A DNA stretch of 7,192 nucleotides, from assembly GCA_947306845.1 (NCBI GenBank), contig CAMZHP010000169.1, positions 1 through 7,192 on the forward strand, given 5' to 3'. The DNA comes from an uncultured Prevotellaceae bacterium (lineage in GTDB: Bacteria; Bacteroidota; Bacteroidia; Bacteroidales; Bacteroidaceae). This document shows, one piece after another, positions 1 through 6,800 of this stretch. The position numbers were made by a program, and so were the translations under genes. The number at the start of each line of letters is the position of its first letter. Position 1 is the first letter of the stretch. The notes below the pieces were generated by a model. The model was not told the origin of the DNA. It searched no databases and saw only the letters and a list, made by a program, of their open reading frames with translations.

Positions 1-2704
1 GGGAAACAGCGTCAGCGTGTTCGACATCGGCAGCGATTCCAAGGGAAACATTTGGTTAGCCACGATGGGCAATGGCCTGATGCGTGTCGGAGCTGATGGT
101 GCCATCACCGCATATACGATGAAGAATGGAGCTGATACCGACCACAAGATCAATAGCATTCCCAATGACTATATCTCCAAGATGTGGGTCGCTGAGGATG
201 GAAAGAAAATCTATCTCGCCACTACGGTGGGCATTTGCTGCTTTGATACAGAGAAAAACAGCTGGACGTCCACTTTCGGAAGCAATTGCCTCAATTATGG
301 CACGCCAACGCGTATTGTCAGGCTTTATGATGGCAAGCTATGGGTAGGCACCAACGATGGTCTGTTGTGCTATGATACCAAGAGCTGGGATTTGAAACGT
401 TATGGTACGGAAAACGGACTCTCAGACAATGGCATCGCATCCATTGAGCAAGACAAGAAGGGACGGCTCTGGCTGTCCACCGATCATGGCCTATGCTGCT
501 TCGACCCAAAATCAGAGAAGACCACCAACTATTTCGTTGACAACGGACTGCAGTCGAACGAGTTCTCTGACGGAGCCTCATGGTTTACTAAGGAAGGTAT
601 GATGGTCTTCGGCGGTGTGGGTGGAGTCACATGGTTTGACCCTACAAATATCGAACCGTCTGAATGGAAAACCAGTGTCAAGCTGACTGCATTTCTGATC
701 AACGGCAATCCGGTTGATCCTTCCACCAAGTCAGGGCACTATCAGGTGTGCAAGAAAACCGTCATCTCATGCGACCGTTTTGACCTCTCTTATAGAGATA
801 ACTCCTTCTCCATCCAATTGTCAACACTCACGTATGACAACCCTGAGCATATCACTTATTATTATAGCATCAACAACGAGCCTTTTGTCCGCTTGCAGCC
901 AGGGCAGAATGACATCACTTTCTCACACCTCTCACCTGGCACCTATCATTTCCGCATCAAGGCGGAACAAAATGCCCAACAAACAGCAGAAAGAACGTTT
1001 ACGGTAGTGGTTCACAGCCCGTGGTTCAAGACATGGTGGGCTTATTGCCTCTATCTGGCCCTTATCGCTTTTGCTATCTGGCAGTATCTGAAATTGCGCA
1101 ACCGTCAGGAGCAGGACAAGCTGCGGCTCCAGGAGCATATCCATGCTGAGGAGATGAGCGAGGCCAAACTGCGCTTCTTCATGAACATCAGTCATGAGAT
1201 ACGCACACCTATGACACTGATCCTCACACCGCTGCTCACTCTGATGAAACAGGATGATGACCCGCACCGGCGTAATGTCTATATGATCATCAAGAGGAAT
1301 GCCGAGCGAATTCTCAGTCTCATCAACCAACTGATGGACTTGCGGAAGATTGACAAGGGCATGATGCAGATGCGCATGTCTGAAACCGATTTGGTGGGCT
1401 TCATCAAGGATATCCATACATTGTTTGAGCATCAGGCGCGTGCCAAGAATATCAATTTCCTCTTTGAGCATGACGAGGAGAAACTGCCTGTGTGGATTGA
1501 TCGCAAACAATTCGACAAGGTGATTGTCAACATCCTTTCCAACGCTTTCAAATTCACTCCGTCGGGCGGGGAAATTGGCATCCAGTTGAAACATGACGCC
1601 GAACATGCCTCCATTGCCATCAGAGATGACGGCGAGCATATTCCTGAAGATAAACTGGAGCATATTTTCAAACGGTTCTATCAGACCGCATCAAGCGTCA
1701 ATGATACCAATACGGGAACGGGCATCGGACTTGACCTGACACGCTCGTTGGTGGAGCTTCACCATGGCACCATCGTAGCTCGCAATCTGGAGAAGGGATG
1801 TGAGTTTGTCGTGACCATTCCATTGGGGAAGGCTCATCTGAAAGAGGATGAGATCATGTTGGCTGAGGAGGTGGAAACCCATGCGCTCTTGACCAGCGAA
1901 CTGGAAGAACTGATGCCGGAGGAGGAGATCGAGGAACAGCCTACCGGAGGCAGACCGATTATCGTGCTGGCAGAGGATGATGATGAGATACGCGAATATC
2001 TGAGCGAGACGCTTAGCGCGGACTATGAAGTGAGGCCATGCGCTGACGGCAGGGAGGCACTTGCTGAGGCGCTGAAGTCAAAGCCTGACTTGGTGATCAG
2101 CGACATCATGATGCCAAAAATGGATGGCAACACATTGTCGGCTACCCTAAAGACCAACCCCCAAACCAGTCATATACCTGTCATCCTGTTGACGGCGAAA
2201 AACCGCGATGATGACAAACTAGAGGGATTGGAAACGGGTGCGGATGCCTATATCGTCAAACCGTTCAATCTGGACATCCTGAAGCGAACCATCGCTAATC
2301 TTATCAACTCTCGCAAACAACTTCAACTGAAGTTTGGTCGCAACGACCAGTTGGAGAGCCAGGTAGAGGAGGTGGCATTGAAGTCACCGGATGAGAAACT
2401 GCTGGAGCGTGTAATGAAGGTCATCAACCAGAATATCTCCAACAGCGACCTCAGTGTTGACAGCATCGCAGCAGAGGTGGGCATCAGTCGTGTGCACCTG
2501 CACCGGAAGATGAAGGAGCTCACAGGGCAGACTCCACATGACTTCATCCGCAATATCCGCCTCAAACAGGCTGCACGCTTGCTCTCCATGGGTGATATGA
2601 ATGTGACGGAGGTGATGTATGCCTGCGGTTTCAGCAACTTGGCATCGTTCTCCACCATCTTCAAAAAATTCTATGGAATGACGCCCAGGGAATACAAAAA
2701 ATAA
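1..2704 (+). CDS. Hybrid two-component system sensor kinase/response regulator (HTCS), 5'-truncated by the window edge
   Basis: The protein senses a ligand in the periplasm and signals by phosphorelay to a DNA-binding domain in the same chain; HTCS proteins typically regulate glycan-use genes. The frame is open from base 2, so the GTG at 17 is an internal valine. Numbering residues from that codon: about five Reg_prop-type propeller repeats (1-212, e.g. SKGNIWLAT and KGRLWLST), a Y_Y_Y domain (about 265-330), one membrane helix (about 339-358), a HisKA domain with phosphoacceptor His393 in ISHEIRTP, and an HATPase domain with N-box Asn509 and GTGIGLDLT (567-575). A receiver follows (about 647-763; phosphoacceptor Asp696, Thr726, Lys748), then an AraC-type domain with two helix-turn-helix motifs (about 812-837 and 861-893). 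An acidic linker (605-645) joins kinase and receiver. Full-length relatives have roughly 1300-1450 residues, so the signal peptide and most N-terminal blades are missing. The G1 box reads DDGEH rather than DxGxG. Ligand and target genes cannot be told from here. Confidence 0.96.
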   Translation, partial: GNSVSVFDIGSDSKGNIWLATMGNGLMRVGADGAITAYTMKNGADTDHKINSIPNDYISKMWVAEDGKKIYLATTVGICCFDTEKNSWTSTFGSNCLNYGTPTRIVRLYDGKLWVGTNDGLLCYDTKSWDLKRYGTENGLSDNGIASIEQDKKGRLWLSTDHGLCCFDPKSEKTTNYFVDNGLQSNEFSDGASWFTKEGMMVFGGVGGVTWFDPTNIEPSEWKTSVKLTAFLINGNPVDPSTKSGHYQVCKKTVISCDRFDLSYRDNSFSIQLSTLTYDNPEHITYYYSINNEPFVRLQPGQNDITFSHLSPGTYHFRIKAEQNAQQTAERTFTVVVHSPWFKTWWAYCLYLALIAFAIWQYLKLRNRQEQDKLRLQEHIHAEEMSEAKLRFFMNISHEIRTPMTLILTPLLTLMKQDDDPHRRNVYMIIKRNAERILSLINQLMDLRKIDKGMMQMRMSETDLVGFIKDIHTLFEHQARAKNINFLFEHDEEKLPVWIDRKQFDKVIVNILSNAFKFTPSGGEIGIQLKHDAEHASIAIRDDGEHIPEDKLEHIFKRFYQTASSVNDTNTGTGIGLDLTRSLVELHHGTIVARNLEKGCEFVVTIPLGKAHLKEDEIMLAEEVETHALLTSELEELMPEEEIEEQPTGGRPIIVLAEDDDEIREYLSETLSADYEVRPCADGREALAEALKSKPDLVISDIMMPKMDGNTLSATLKTNPQTSHIPVILLTAKNRDDDKLEGLETGADAYIVKPFNLDILKRTIANLINSRKQLQLKFGRNDQLESQVEEVALKSPDEKLLERVMKVINQNISNSDLSVDSIAAEVGISRVHLHRKMKELTGQTPHDFIRNIRLKQAARLLSMGDMNVTEVMYACGFSNLASFSTIFKKFYGMTPREYKK

Positions 2705-2735
2705 AAACCCAGTACGCATTAACATTTTTTGTGCC

Positions 2736-2766
2736 ATGCAGACATGGGCTTTCCCATGATTTGCAT
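2736..2766. repeat. Interrupted palindrome upstream of the lipoprotein gene (possible operator or weak terminator)
   Basis: The arms are ATGCA (2736-2740) plus CATGGG (2743-2748), facing CCCATG (2753-2758) plus TGCAT (2762-2766). The loop is CTTT, and an internal mismatch (GA against ATT) separates the two paired blocks, giving 11 pairs in all. It ends exactly where the TAnnTTTG box begins and covers the place where a -33 element would lie, which suits an operator. It could instead be a terminator for the HTCS gene, but no T-run follows it. The pairing is seen in the sequence; the role is inferred. Confidence 0.45.
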
Positions 2767-2774
2767 TACCTTTG
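2767..2774 (+). promoter_or_regulatory. Bacteroidetes-type -7 box (TACCTTTG) for the lipoprotein gene
   Basis: TACCTTTG matches the Bacteroidetes primary-sigma -7 consensus TAnnTTTG exactly and lies 32 bases before the ATG at 2807. No clear TTTG -33 element is seen at the usual distance; the upstream TTTG at 2728-2731 is too far away. The box suggests that the lipoprotein gene is transcribed separately from the HTCS gene. Confidence 0.5.
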
Positions 2775-2806
2775 CTTGTGTATTGGAAAATGTAATAAAA
2801 AGCATC

Positions 2807-3388
2807 ATGAGAAATTTGTTGGCCGTCCTGGCTGTCATCCTCTGTGCCGGGCTGTTTGTGGCCTGTGAGAAAGAGAAAAAGACCACTGTCCATAACATAT
2901 TGGTGCCTCCGCGTGAGGAGACAGTCCCCGACACCATCATCCATCAGATGAATGTCGTTGATGCTACCGATACAGCTCACTGGTTGGGAAGCGTCTATGA
3001 GATCTCCACCCATCGCTATACTTCCGACAGCCTTTCTTATATCACAGACAACAACGGGAAGCGCGTTCGCAACAATATCATCCATGTCATCATCAAACGA
3101 AAGGATGGGAGTGTCTTCTTTGACAAGAAATTCACCAAGAGTGCTTTCGAACCATTTTTGGACAAGGATTATATGGCCCGTAACGTTTTGTTAGGGTTGG
3201 TTTACAATGGTTCAGACAAGGATCTTGAACTGCTCGGCAGCGTGGGCAATCCTGACATCCTCACCGAAGAGTTTGTGCCATTCAACGTTCACATCAACAA
3301 AACAGGAGAGGTAAGGATTGAGAAGGCCATCCTCAAAGTGCCGGAGAACAACGACTCTGCATTCGTGGCCGACAACGAAGGGGTATGA
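2807..3388 (+). CDS. Small lipoprotein of unknown function, DUF4738-like
   Basis: This 193-residue protein begins with a lipoprotein signal peptide: positive n-region (MRN), hydrophobic core (residues 4-16) and lipobox FVAC with the acylated Cys at residue 20. A charged stretch (EKEKK) follows the cysteine. The frame is open further upstream to an ATG at 2729, but that start would place about 26 extra residues before the signal peptide and lies upstream of the likely promoter box, so 2807 is preferred. The mature part has alternating strand-like segments (IIHVIIKRKDGSVFFDKKFTK, about residues 91-111) and a segment LLGLVYNG (128-135) followed by EEFVPFNVHI (154-163). These resemble Bacteroidales proteins annotated as DUF4738, a recollection from family features and not a search result. 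No catalytic motif is visible. It is probably anchored in the periplasm or outer membrane. Its stop is 23 bases from the convergent protease gene. Confidence 0.85.
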   Translation: MRNLLAVLAVILCAGLFVACEKEKKTTVHNILVPPREETVPDTIIHQMNVVDATDTAHWLGSVYEISTHRYTSDSLSYITDNNGKRVRNNIIHVIIKRKDGSVFFDKKFTKSAFEPFLDKDYMARNVLLGLVYNGSDKDLELLGSVGNPDILTEEFVPFNVHINKTGEVRIEKAILKVPENNDSAFVADNEGV

Positions 3389-3411
3389 CGTAAGCCCCCC
3401 AATGCTTTCCC

Positions 3412-6303
3412 CTATTTTCTGAATAAATCTTTTTCGCCGACGATGATGACCTTTCCGTAGCGGGAGAGGGCATCCATGTTCAATTGGTTCTTGTTGCCTA
3501 CGATGCCGAGCACACGGTGCTGCTCATGGTGTCGGATGTGGGTGTCGTAATAGTGTCTCATGTCCTCAAGTGTGGCTGAGGCATAGCGTTCTGCCAGCCC
3601 TTCATTGCTGTCGTGCTCATAACCGTTCCATCTGAGTAAGGCGATGCGGTTGCCTATTTGGCGGAACGAGGGGAAGCTGTTGTTGATGTTGTTGATGGAC
3701 TCTCTTTTGATGGATTCGAAATTGTTGGCCATGAGTGGCATGTCATGGAGCAGGGAGTCCACCAGCGCAATGGCGCTCATCGCTTTGTCGCCTTGCGTGC
3801 CGACGAAGGCTCCGAATGCCAGCGGACTGTTGGGCGCCAATATCCGGGAGCGACTGAAATAATAGCTCTGTGTGCTGTAGGCCATGGACCGGAATTCACG
3901 TACTTCCTGGAACAGTACCGATGACATGCTGCCTCCGAAATAGTCTTTCAGCAACATAAATGGTAACCGTTCCTCTGGTGTGGGGAGCGGGGGCAGTTGC
4001 TCATAGGTGAAAAACAGAGTCTGGCGCGATTTGGGCATGTCATAGACAAAGACGGTGGGTTGGTCGTAGCCGAGTGGGTCTGTGGGGTCGTCAATGTAGG
4101 GCTTGGTGCTACGGTCGACTGGCAAGTATCGCTTCACGGCTTGCTCTACCTGTTCTTGGGCAAGTGTGCCGCTGTAAACGATGTGGCAGGCACTTTCTTG
4201 CATCTCTCCAAAAGAGGACAGCATCTCGTCTGCTGTGAGTTTCTTGGTCTCTGACAGGGTGAGGTGGTTGAGATAACTGGATGCCTCGCCGAACATCACC
4301 TTGAGGCGCAGGGCTTTCAGCACCTCGGTGTTCTCCTTGCCGATGGCTTTCGACTCGGCCTTCTTGGATTCTCTTACCTGGTTCAGGTTCTTGGCGGTGG
4401 GGCGCACATGGTGTATGAAATGGTCAACCAGGCGCATCGTTTCCTCAAAATGACGGTCTGTGCCACTGATGCTGAGTTGGGTGGCCTGATTGCCCGTGGA
4501 GAACAGCATGGATGACCCTAACGCCTGAAGTCGTTTCTCCAGTTGCTGCCGGGTGAGTGAGTCGGTGCCGGCGACGTTGAGCAATGCGCAGGAGGCTTCC
4601 AGCCTGCGGTCTGCCTTGAGGCCTTTGTTCCAGGTGATCGTGAGGTTGAACAGGTCGTTCACGGGATTGTTGACGGTATAGAGGACGGCCTCACCGCCAA
4701 GTGGGGTGATGGTGGCATCTCTCTGGAAGTCGATGAGACGGGGCGAAGGGGCTGCCACGACGGTGCTGTCCAACCGCTTGGCGTATGCCGATACGGCATC
4801 TTTGTTGCGGGGCACGATGGGGGTATAGCCGGGTTGACTGATTTTGTCCTTCGGGTATGTGCCGTTTTTCTTCTTGAATCTCACAAACGGCGCACCCAGG
4901 TATTTTTTCGCTGCTGCGACGACATCATTTTTGGTCAAGGCGTTGATGCCATTTACTTTGTCGAGATATTCCTGCCAGGTATGGCCCGAAGACATTACCA
5001 TGACCATTTTCATGGCGCGTTCGCTGATGGTTTCCAGTTCCCGTTGTGCCTCACGGTATGCGTCCTGTTTTTGTGCCATGAATGCTTCGTCGCTGAAATC
5101 GCCTTGACAGAGCCGCTGCACTTGGGCGAGACAGGTTTTTTCTGCTTTTCCGGATGAGGCGAGCAGGTTGGGCACGACGAGAATGAATGCCACACCGGCA
5201 TCGTTGAGTCCTTGCGTGGCGGCCATGGCATTCATGAGGGTTCCCTCATGGCAGAGCGAGTCGAGCATGCCGGCCTGCTCATTATATAGCAGCGACATGG
5301 CGACTTGCATGGCATTGGCATCGGGCTCAAATTCTGTGGGGGCCTTGTAGGCCAGCATCTCGATGCTGACGATGGGGATGGGAATCTTCACCTCCACGGT
5401 GCGCTCTGCGGTGAGGTCGGGTAGGGCAGAACTTACATGAACCGGGGGCGTGCCTTGCGGGATGCGTCCGAAAGTGCGCTCCAACAGGGGGTGGATGTGC
5501 TCGCTGTCGATGTCGCCGCAGAGCACCAGTCCCATGTTGCACCCCACATAGTACTTGTTGTAAAAATCGCGCATGGCCGACTGCCGCGGGTTCTTCAGGT
5601 TCTCGGTGCTTCCGATGATGGGGTAGGCATAGGGCAGGGTGTCGAACACCTCCTTCATCATCCGGTCGAGGGCTGTGGAGAGCATGTCATCGGCATACAT
5701 GTTCTTTTCCTCATACACGGCTTCCAACTCTCCTTGGAAGAGCCGATAGACAGGACGGATGAGGCGGTCACTGTTCAACTGGCACCATTGCTCCAGGTAA
5801 TGGGGCGTAAAAGTGTTGTGGTAATAGGTGAAGTCCCAACTGGTGCCGGCATTGAGTTGGGTGCCTCCGTATTTGGATATCAAGCGGTTGAACTCGTTGG
5901 GAATGGCATACTCTCCTGCTTTCTGACTCAGGCGGTTGATGTCTTTCTGGATGATGAGCCTTTGTGCCTCGTCGGTGGTGGCGGCCAACTGGTCGTATTT
6001 GGCAGAGATGGAGTCGAGCCAGGGCTTCTCTGCTTGATAGTCGATGGTGCCGATTTCCTCGGTGCCCTTGAACATGATATGTTCAAAGTAGTGGGCGATG
6101 CCGGTGTCTGGACAGTCCTTGGCGCCAGCGTTCACCACGACGGCTCCGAATACCTTGGGCTGACTGTGGTCTTCGTTGAGCCACACCCTCATGCCGTTGC
6201 TGAGCATCATCTCCTTCACTTGCAATGCACCAGCTGTCTGTCCTTTCATTACGCCTGCCATGGCTATCGCCACCACAAGCATCATCCATGTTTTCTTTCT
6301 CAT
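3412..6303 (-). CDS. Exported M16-family zinc metalloprotease (insulinase/pitrilysin type, two fused halves)
   Basis: This is a zinc endopeptidase expected to degrade peptides in the periplasm or cell envelope; the substrate is unknown. Numbering from the upstream ATG at 6315, the inverted zinc motif is His75-Tyr-Phe-Glu78-His79 (bases 6079-6093). The distal glutamates are Glu196 and Glu203 in GELEAVYEEKNM, spaced seven apart as in pitrilysin. The inactive C-terminal half keeps the R/Y pair typical of M16 (Arg806 and Tyr813 in VREFRSMAYS). The gap from HxxEH to the zinc-ligand glutamate is about 124 residues, longer than in pitrilysin, because of a helical insertion near residues 95-140. The ATG at 6303 (963 residues, MRKKTWMM) is chosen because it puts the basic n-region first and leaves a short leader after the TACCTTTG box at 6331-6324; the ATG at 6315 would be almost leaderless. 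A signal peptide ends near GQTAGA. The stop is TAG. It is apparently monocistronic and convergent with the lipoprotein gene. Confidence 0.95.
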   Translation of the reverse strand: MRKKTWMMLVVAIAMAGVMKGQTAGALQVKEMMLSNGMRVWLNEDHSQPKVFGAVVVNAGAKDCPDTGIAHYFEHIMFKGTEEIGTIDYQAEKPWLDSISAKYDQLAATTDEAQRLIIQKDINRLSQKAGEYAIPNEFNRLISKYGGTQLNAGTSWDFTYYHNTFTPHYLEQWCQLNSDRLIRPVYRLFQGELEAVYEEKNMYADDMLSTALDRMMKEVFDTLPYAYPIIGSTENLKNPRQSAMRDFYNKYYVGCNMGLVLCGDIDSEHIHPLLERTFGRIPQGTPPVHVSSALPDLTAERTVEVKIPIPIVSIEMLAYKAPTEFEPDANAMQVAMSLLYNEQAGMLDSLCHEGTLMNAMAATQGLNDAGVAFILVVPNLLASSGKAEKTCLAQVQRLCQGDFSDEAFMAQKQDAYREAQRELETISERAMKMVMVMSSGHTWQEYLDKVNGINALTKNDVVAAAKKYLGAPFVRFKKKNGTYPKDKISQPGYTPIVPRNKDAVSAYAKRLDSTVVAAPSPRLIDFQRDATITPLGGEAVLYTVNNPVNDLFNLTITWNKGLKADRRLEASCALLNVAGTDSLTRQQLEKRLQALGSSMLFSTGNQATQLSISGTDRHFEETMRLVDHFIHHVRPTAKNLNQVRESKKAESKAIGKENTEVLKALRLKVMFGEASSYLNHLTLSETKKLTADEMLSSFGEMQESACHIVYSGTLAQEQVEQAVKRYLPVDRSTKPYIDDPTDPLGYDQPTVFVYDMPKSRQTLFFTYEQLPPLPTPEERLPFMLLKDYFGGSMSSVLFQEVREFRSMAYSTQSYYFSRSRILAPNSPLAFGAFVGTQGDKAMSAIALVDSLLHDMPLMANNFESIKRESINNINNSFPSFRQIGNRIALLRWNGYEHDSNEGLAERYASATLEDMRHYYDTHIRHHEQHRVLGIVGNKNQLNMDALSRYGKVIIVGEKDLFRK

Positions 6304-6323
6304 CAATAAAAGCATTCTTTTTG

Positions 6324-6331
6324 CAAAGGTA
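6324..6331 (-). promoter_or_regulatory. -7 box (TACCTTTG) for the M16 protease gene
   Basis: Read on the minus strand, the sequence is TACCTTTG, an exact match to TAnnTTTG and identical to the box before the 2807 lipoprotein gene. It lies 20 bases before the preferred start at 6303. The region 18-22 bases upstream is T-rich (CTTTTTTTC) with no perfect TTTG. Confidence 0.55.
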
Positions 6332-6372
6332 ATTAAAACTTGAAAAAAAGAAAGATATTCAATTCTTTTTAT

Positions 6373-6380
6373 TAAATTTG
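6373..6380 (+). promoter_or_regulatory. -7 box (TAAATTTG) pointing into the repeat region
   Basis: TAAATTTG followed by CGGC matches the Bacteroidetes -7 consensus exactly. It faces right, divergent from the protease promoter about 40 bases away. A transcript from here would begin near 6387 and run through the hairpin repeats, giving either a non-coding RNA or a leader of about 420 bases for the lipoprotein gene at 6807. No good -33 TTTG is seen at the standard spacing. Confidence 0.4.
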
Positions 6381-6404
6381 CGGCATAAAGGATTTGAGTA
6401 ACAA

Positions 6405-6444
6405 TTCAGTGAATGAGTTTTAGAGTGCCCTATCGGGCAAAACC
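6405..6444 (+). repeat. Hairpin unit 1 (forward)
   Basis: TTCAGTGAAT (6405-6414), a 9-base spacer, AGTGCCC, loop TATC, then GGGCA to 6439 and AAACC. The stem is TGCCC/GGGCA. This copy is the only one with T instead of C in the TTCAGC word, and its 3' end diverges from GAAATC. Confidence 0.7.
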
Positions 6445-6472
6445 AACGGTCGACCTGCGAAGCGGGTATCTG

Positions 6473-6514
6473 TTCAGCGAATAATATCAAGAAGTGCCCT
6501 ATCGGGCAGAAATC
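6473..6514 (+). repeat. Hairpin unit 2 (forward)
   Basis: TTCAGCGAAT (6473-6482), a 10-base spacer, AGTGCCCTATCGGGCA (6493-6508) identical over 16 bases to unit 1, then GAAATC. It lies 68-69 bases after unit 1 and is preceded by a small stem, CCTGC/GCGGG with GAA loop (6454-6466). Confidence 0.75.
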
Positions 6515-6515
6515 C

Positions 6516-6589
6516 TACAAATCAATTCAAATCTGTCAAATTTTTATATTTTTCGCAATAGAAATTTGTTTGATTTGTAAAGATTTGAA
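6516..6589. repeat. AT-rich palindromic core with competing pairings
   Basis: The left side carries TACAAATCAA (6516-6525), TTCAAATCT (6526-6534) and CAAATTT (6537-6543). Their exact reverse complements are on the right: AAATTTG (6562-6568), TTGATTTGTA (6570-6579) and AGATTTGAA (6581-6589). The order of the two outer blocks is swapped, so both cannot pair at once in a simple hairpin. The CAAAT words (6518, 6528, 6537) and GATTT words (6572, 6582, 6591) recur every 9-10 bases. Confidence 0.65.
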
Positions 6590-6590
6590 A

Positions 6591-6631
6591 GATTTCTCGC
6601 CGTAGGCGACTCAAAAAGATGATTCGCTGAA
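6591..6631 (-). repeat. Hairpin unit 3 (reverse)
   Basis: On the minus strand this reads TTCAGCGAAT, a 10-base spacer, AGTCGCC, loop TAC, GGCGA and GAAATC. It matches unit 2 at both ends, while the stem is TCGCC/GGCGA in place of TGCCC/GGGCA. A small CCG/CGG stem (6638-6646) lies outside it, in the position mirrored by the stem before unit 2. Confidence 0.75.
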
Positions 6632-6673
6632 TGGTTACCGAAGCGGAAGTCAAATGAAAAAATAGTGAAAAAT

Positions 6674-6705
6674 ATTTTCTTACCATTTTCTTAAAAATTT
6701 TCTTA
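6674..6705 (+). repeat. Three direct copies of ATTTTCTTA, 11-12 bases apart
   Basis: Exact copies lie at 6674-6682, 6685-6693 and 6697-6705, separated by CC and AAA. The spacing is close to one DNA helical turn, so a protein could contact the same face three times. It could equally be simple AT-rich sequence between units 3 and 4. Confidence 0.6.
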
Positions 6706-6706
6706 A

Positions 6707-6745
6707 GATTTTTCGCCGAGGCGACTTCTTTTACTCTTCGCTGAA
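6707..6745 (-). repeat. Hairpin unit 4 (reverse)
   Basis: On the minus strand this reads TTCAGCGAAG, a 9-base spacer, AGTCGCC, then CGGCGA and AAAATC. The stem TCGCC/GGCGA has only a 2-base loop, so the realistic fold is 4 bp with a 4-base loop. It forms the right end of the composite element. Confidence 0.7.
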
Positions 6746-6753
6746 TAATTAAG

Positions 6754-6800
6754 ATTTTGAAACAATGATGTAGATACCAGTTTAACTATATTTTGAAACA
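6754..6800 (+). promoter_or_regulatory. Likely promoter region of the right-hand lipoprotein gene, with an 11-base direct repeat
   Basis: ATTTTGAAACA occurs exactly twice, at 6754-6764 and 6790-6800. The second copy belongs to TATATTTTG (6787-6795), which resembles the -7 box but has three bases instead of two between TA and TTTG. It lies 11 bases before the ATG. The first copy could hold a TTTG -33 element, but the spacing (27 bases to TA) is longer than usual. Confidence 0.3.

Larger units (their letters stand above)
6404..6746. repeat. Composite hairpin-repeat element: four related units, two forward and two reverse, around an AT-rich palindromic core
   Basis: This fills most of the 503-base gap between the protease and the right-hand lipoprotein gene. 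Each unit reads TTCAGyGAAk, 9-10 variable bases, AGT, a 5-bp stem hairpin, then a GAAATC-like end. Units 1 and 2 are forward and units 3 and 4 reverse, so the ends form imperfect terminal inverted repeats of about 40 bases. Forward units use the stem TGCCC/GGGCA and reverse units TCGCC/GGCGA, so two base pairs have changed on both sides together. Further small hairpins sit beside the inner units (6454-6466 and 6638-6646). The layout resembles a MITE- or REP-like dispersed element. No transposase, target-site duplication or substantial reading frame was found, and copies elsewhere in the genome cannot be seen from here. Confidence 0.75.

Noticed and set aside
932..1663. Long open frame of 243 codons on the minus strand inside the HTCS gene
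   Set aside because: It lies wholly antisense to the well-supported kinase region, has no recognisable domain, and its openness follows from the codon use of the real gene.
2729..2806. Upstream ATG at 2729 as the start of the DUF4738-like lipoprotein
   Set aside because: It would add 26 residues before a complete lipoprotein signal peptide and would start upstream of the likely promoter box.
3380..3410. GGGG...CCCC pairing in the convergent gap as a bidirectional terminator
   Set aside because: There are only four pairs with an 11-base loop, overlapping the lipoprotein stop, and no T-run follows on either strand.
5437..6309. Open frame of 290 codons on the plus strand opposite the N-terminal part of the M16 protease
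   Set aside because: The other strand encodes the clear HxxEH catalytic domain, and the plus-strand product has only compositional features.
6304..6315. ATG at 6315 as the protease start
   Set aside because: It adds MLLL before the basic n-region and leaves almost no leader after the -7 box; it cannot be fully excluded.
6404..6746. CRISPR array or integron attC site
   Set aside because: The repeats are inverted relative to each other, spacing is irregular, and there are only two copies per orientation; no cas or integrase gene is present.
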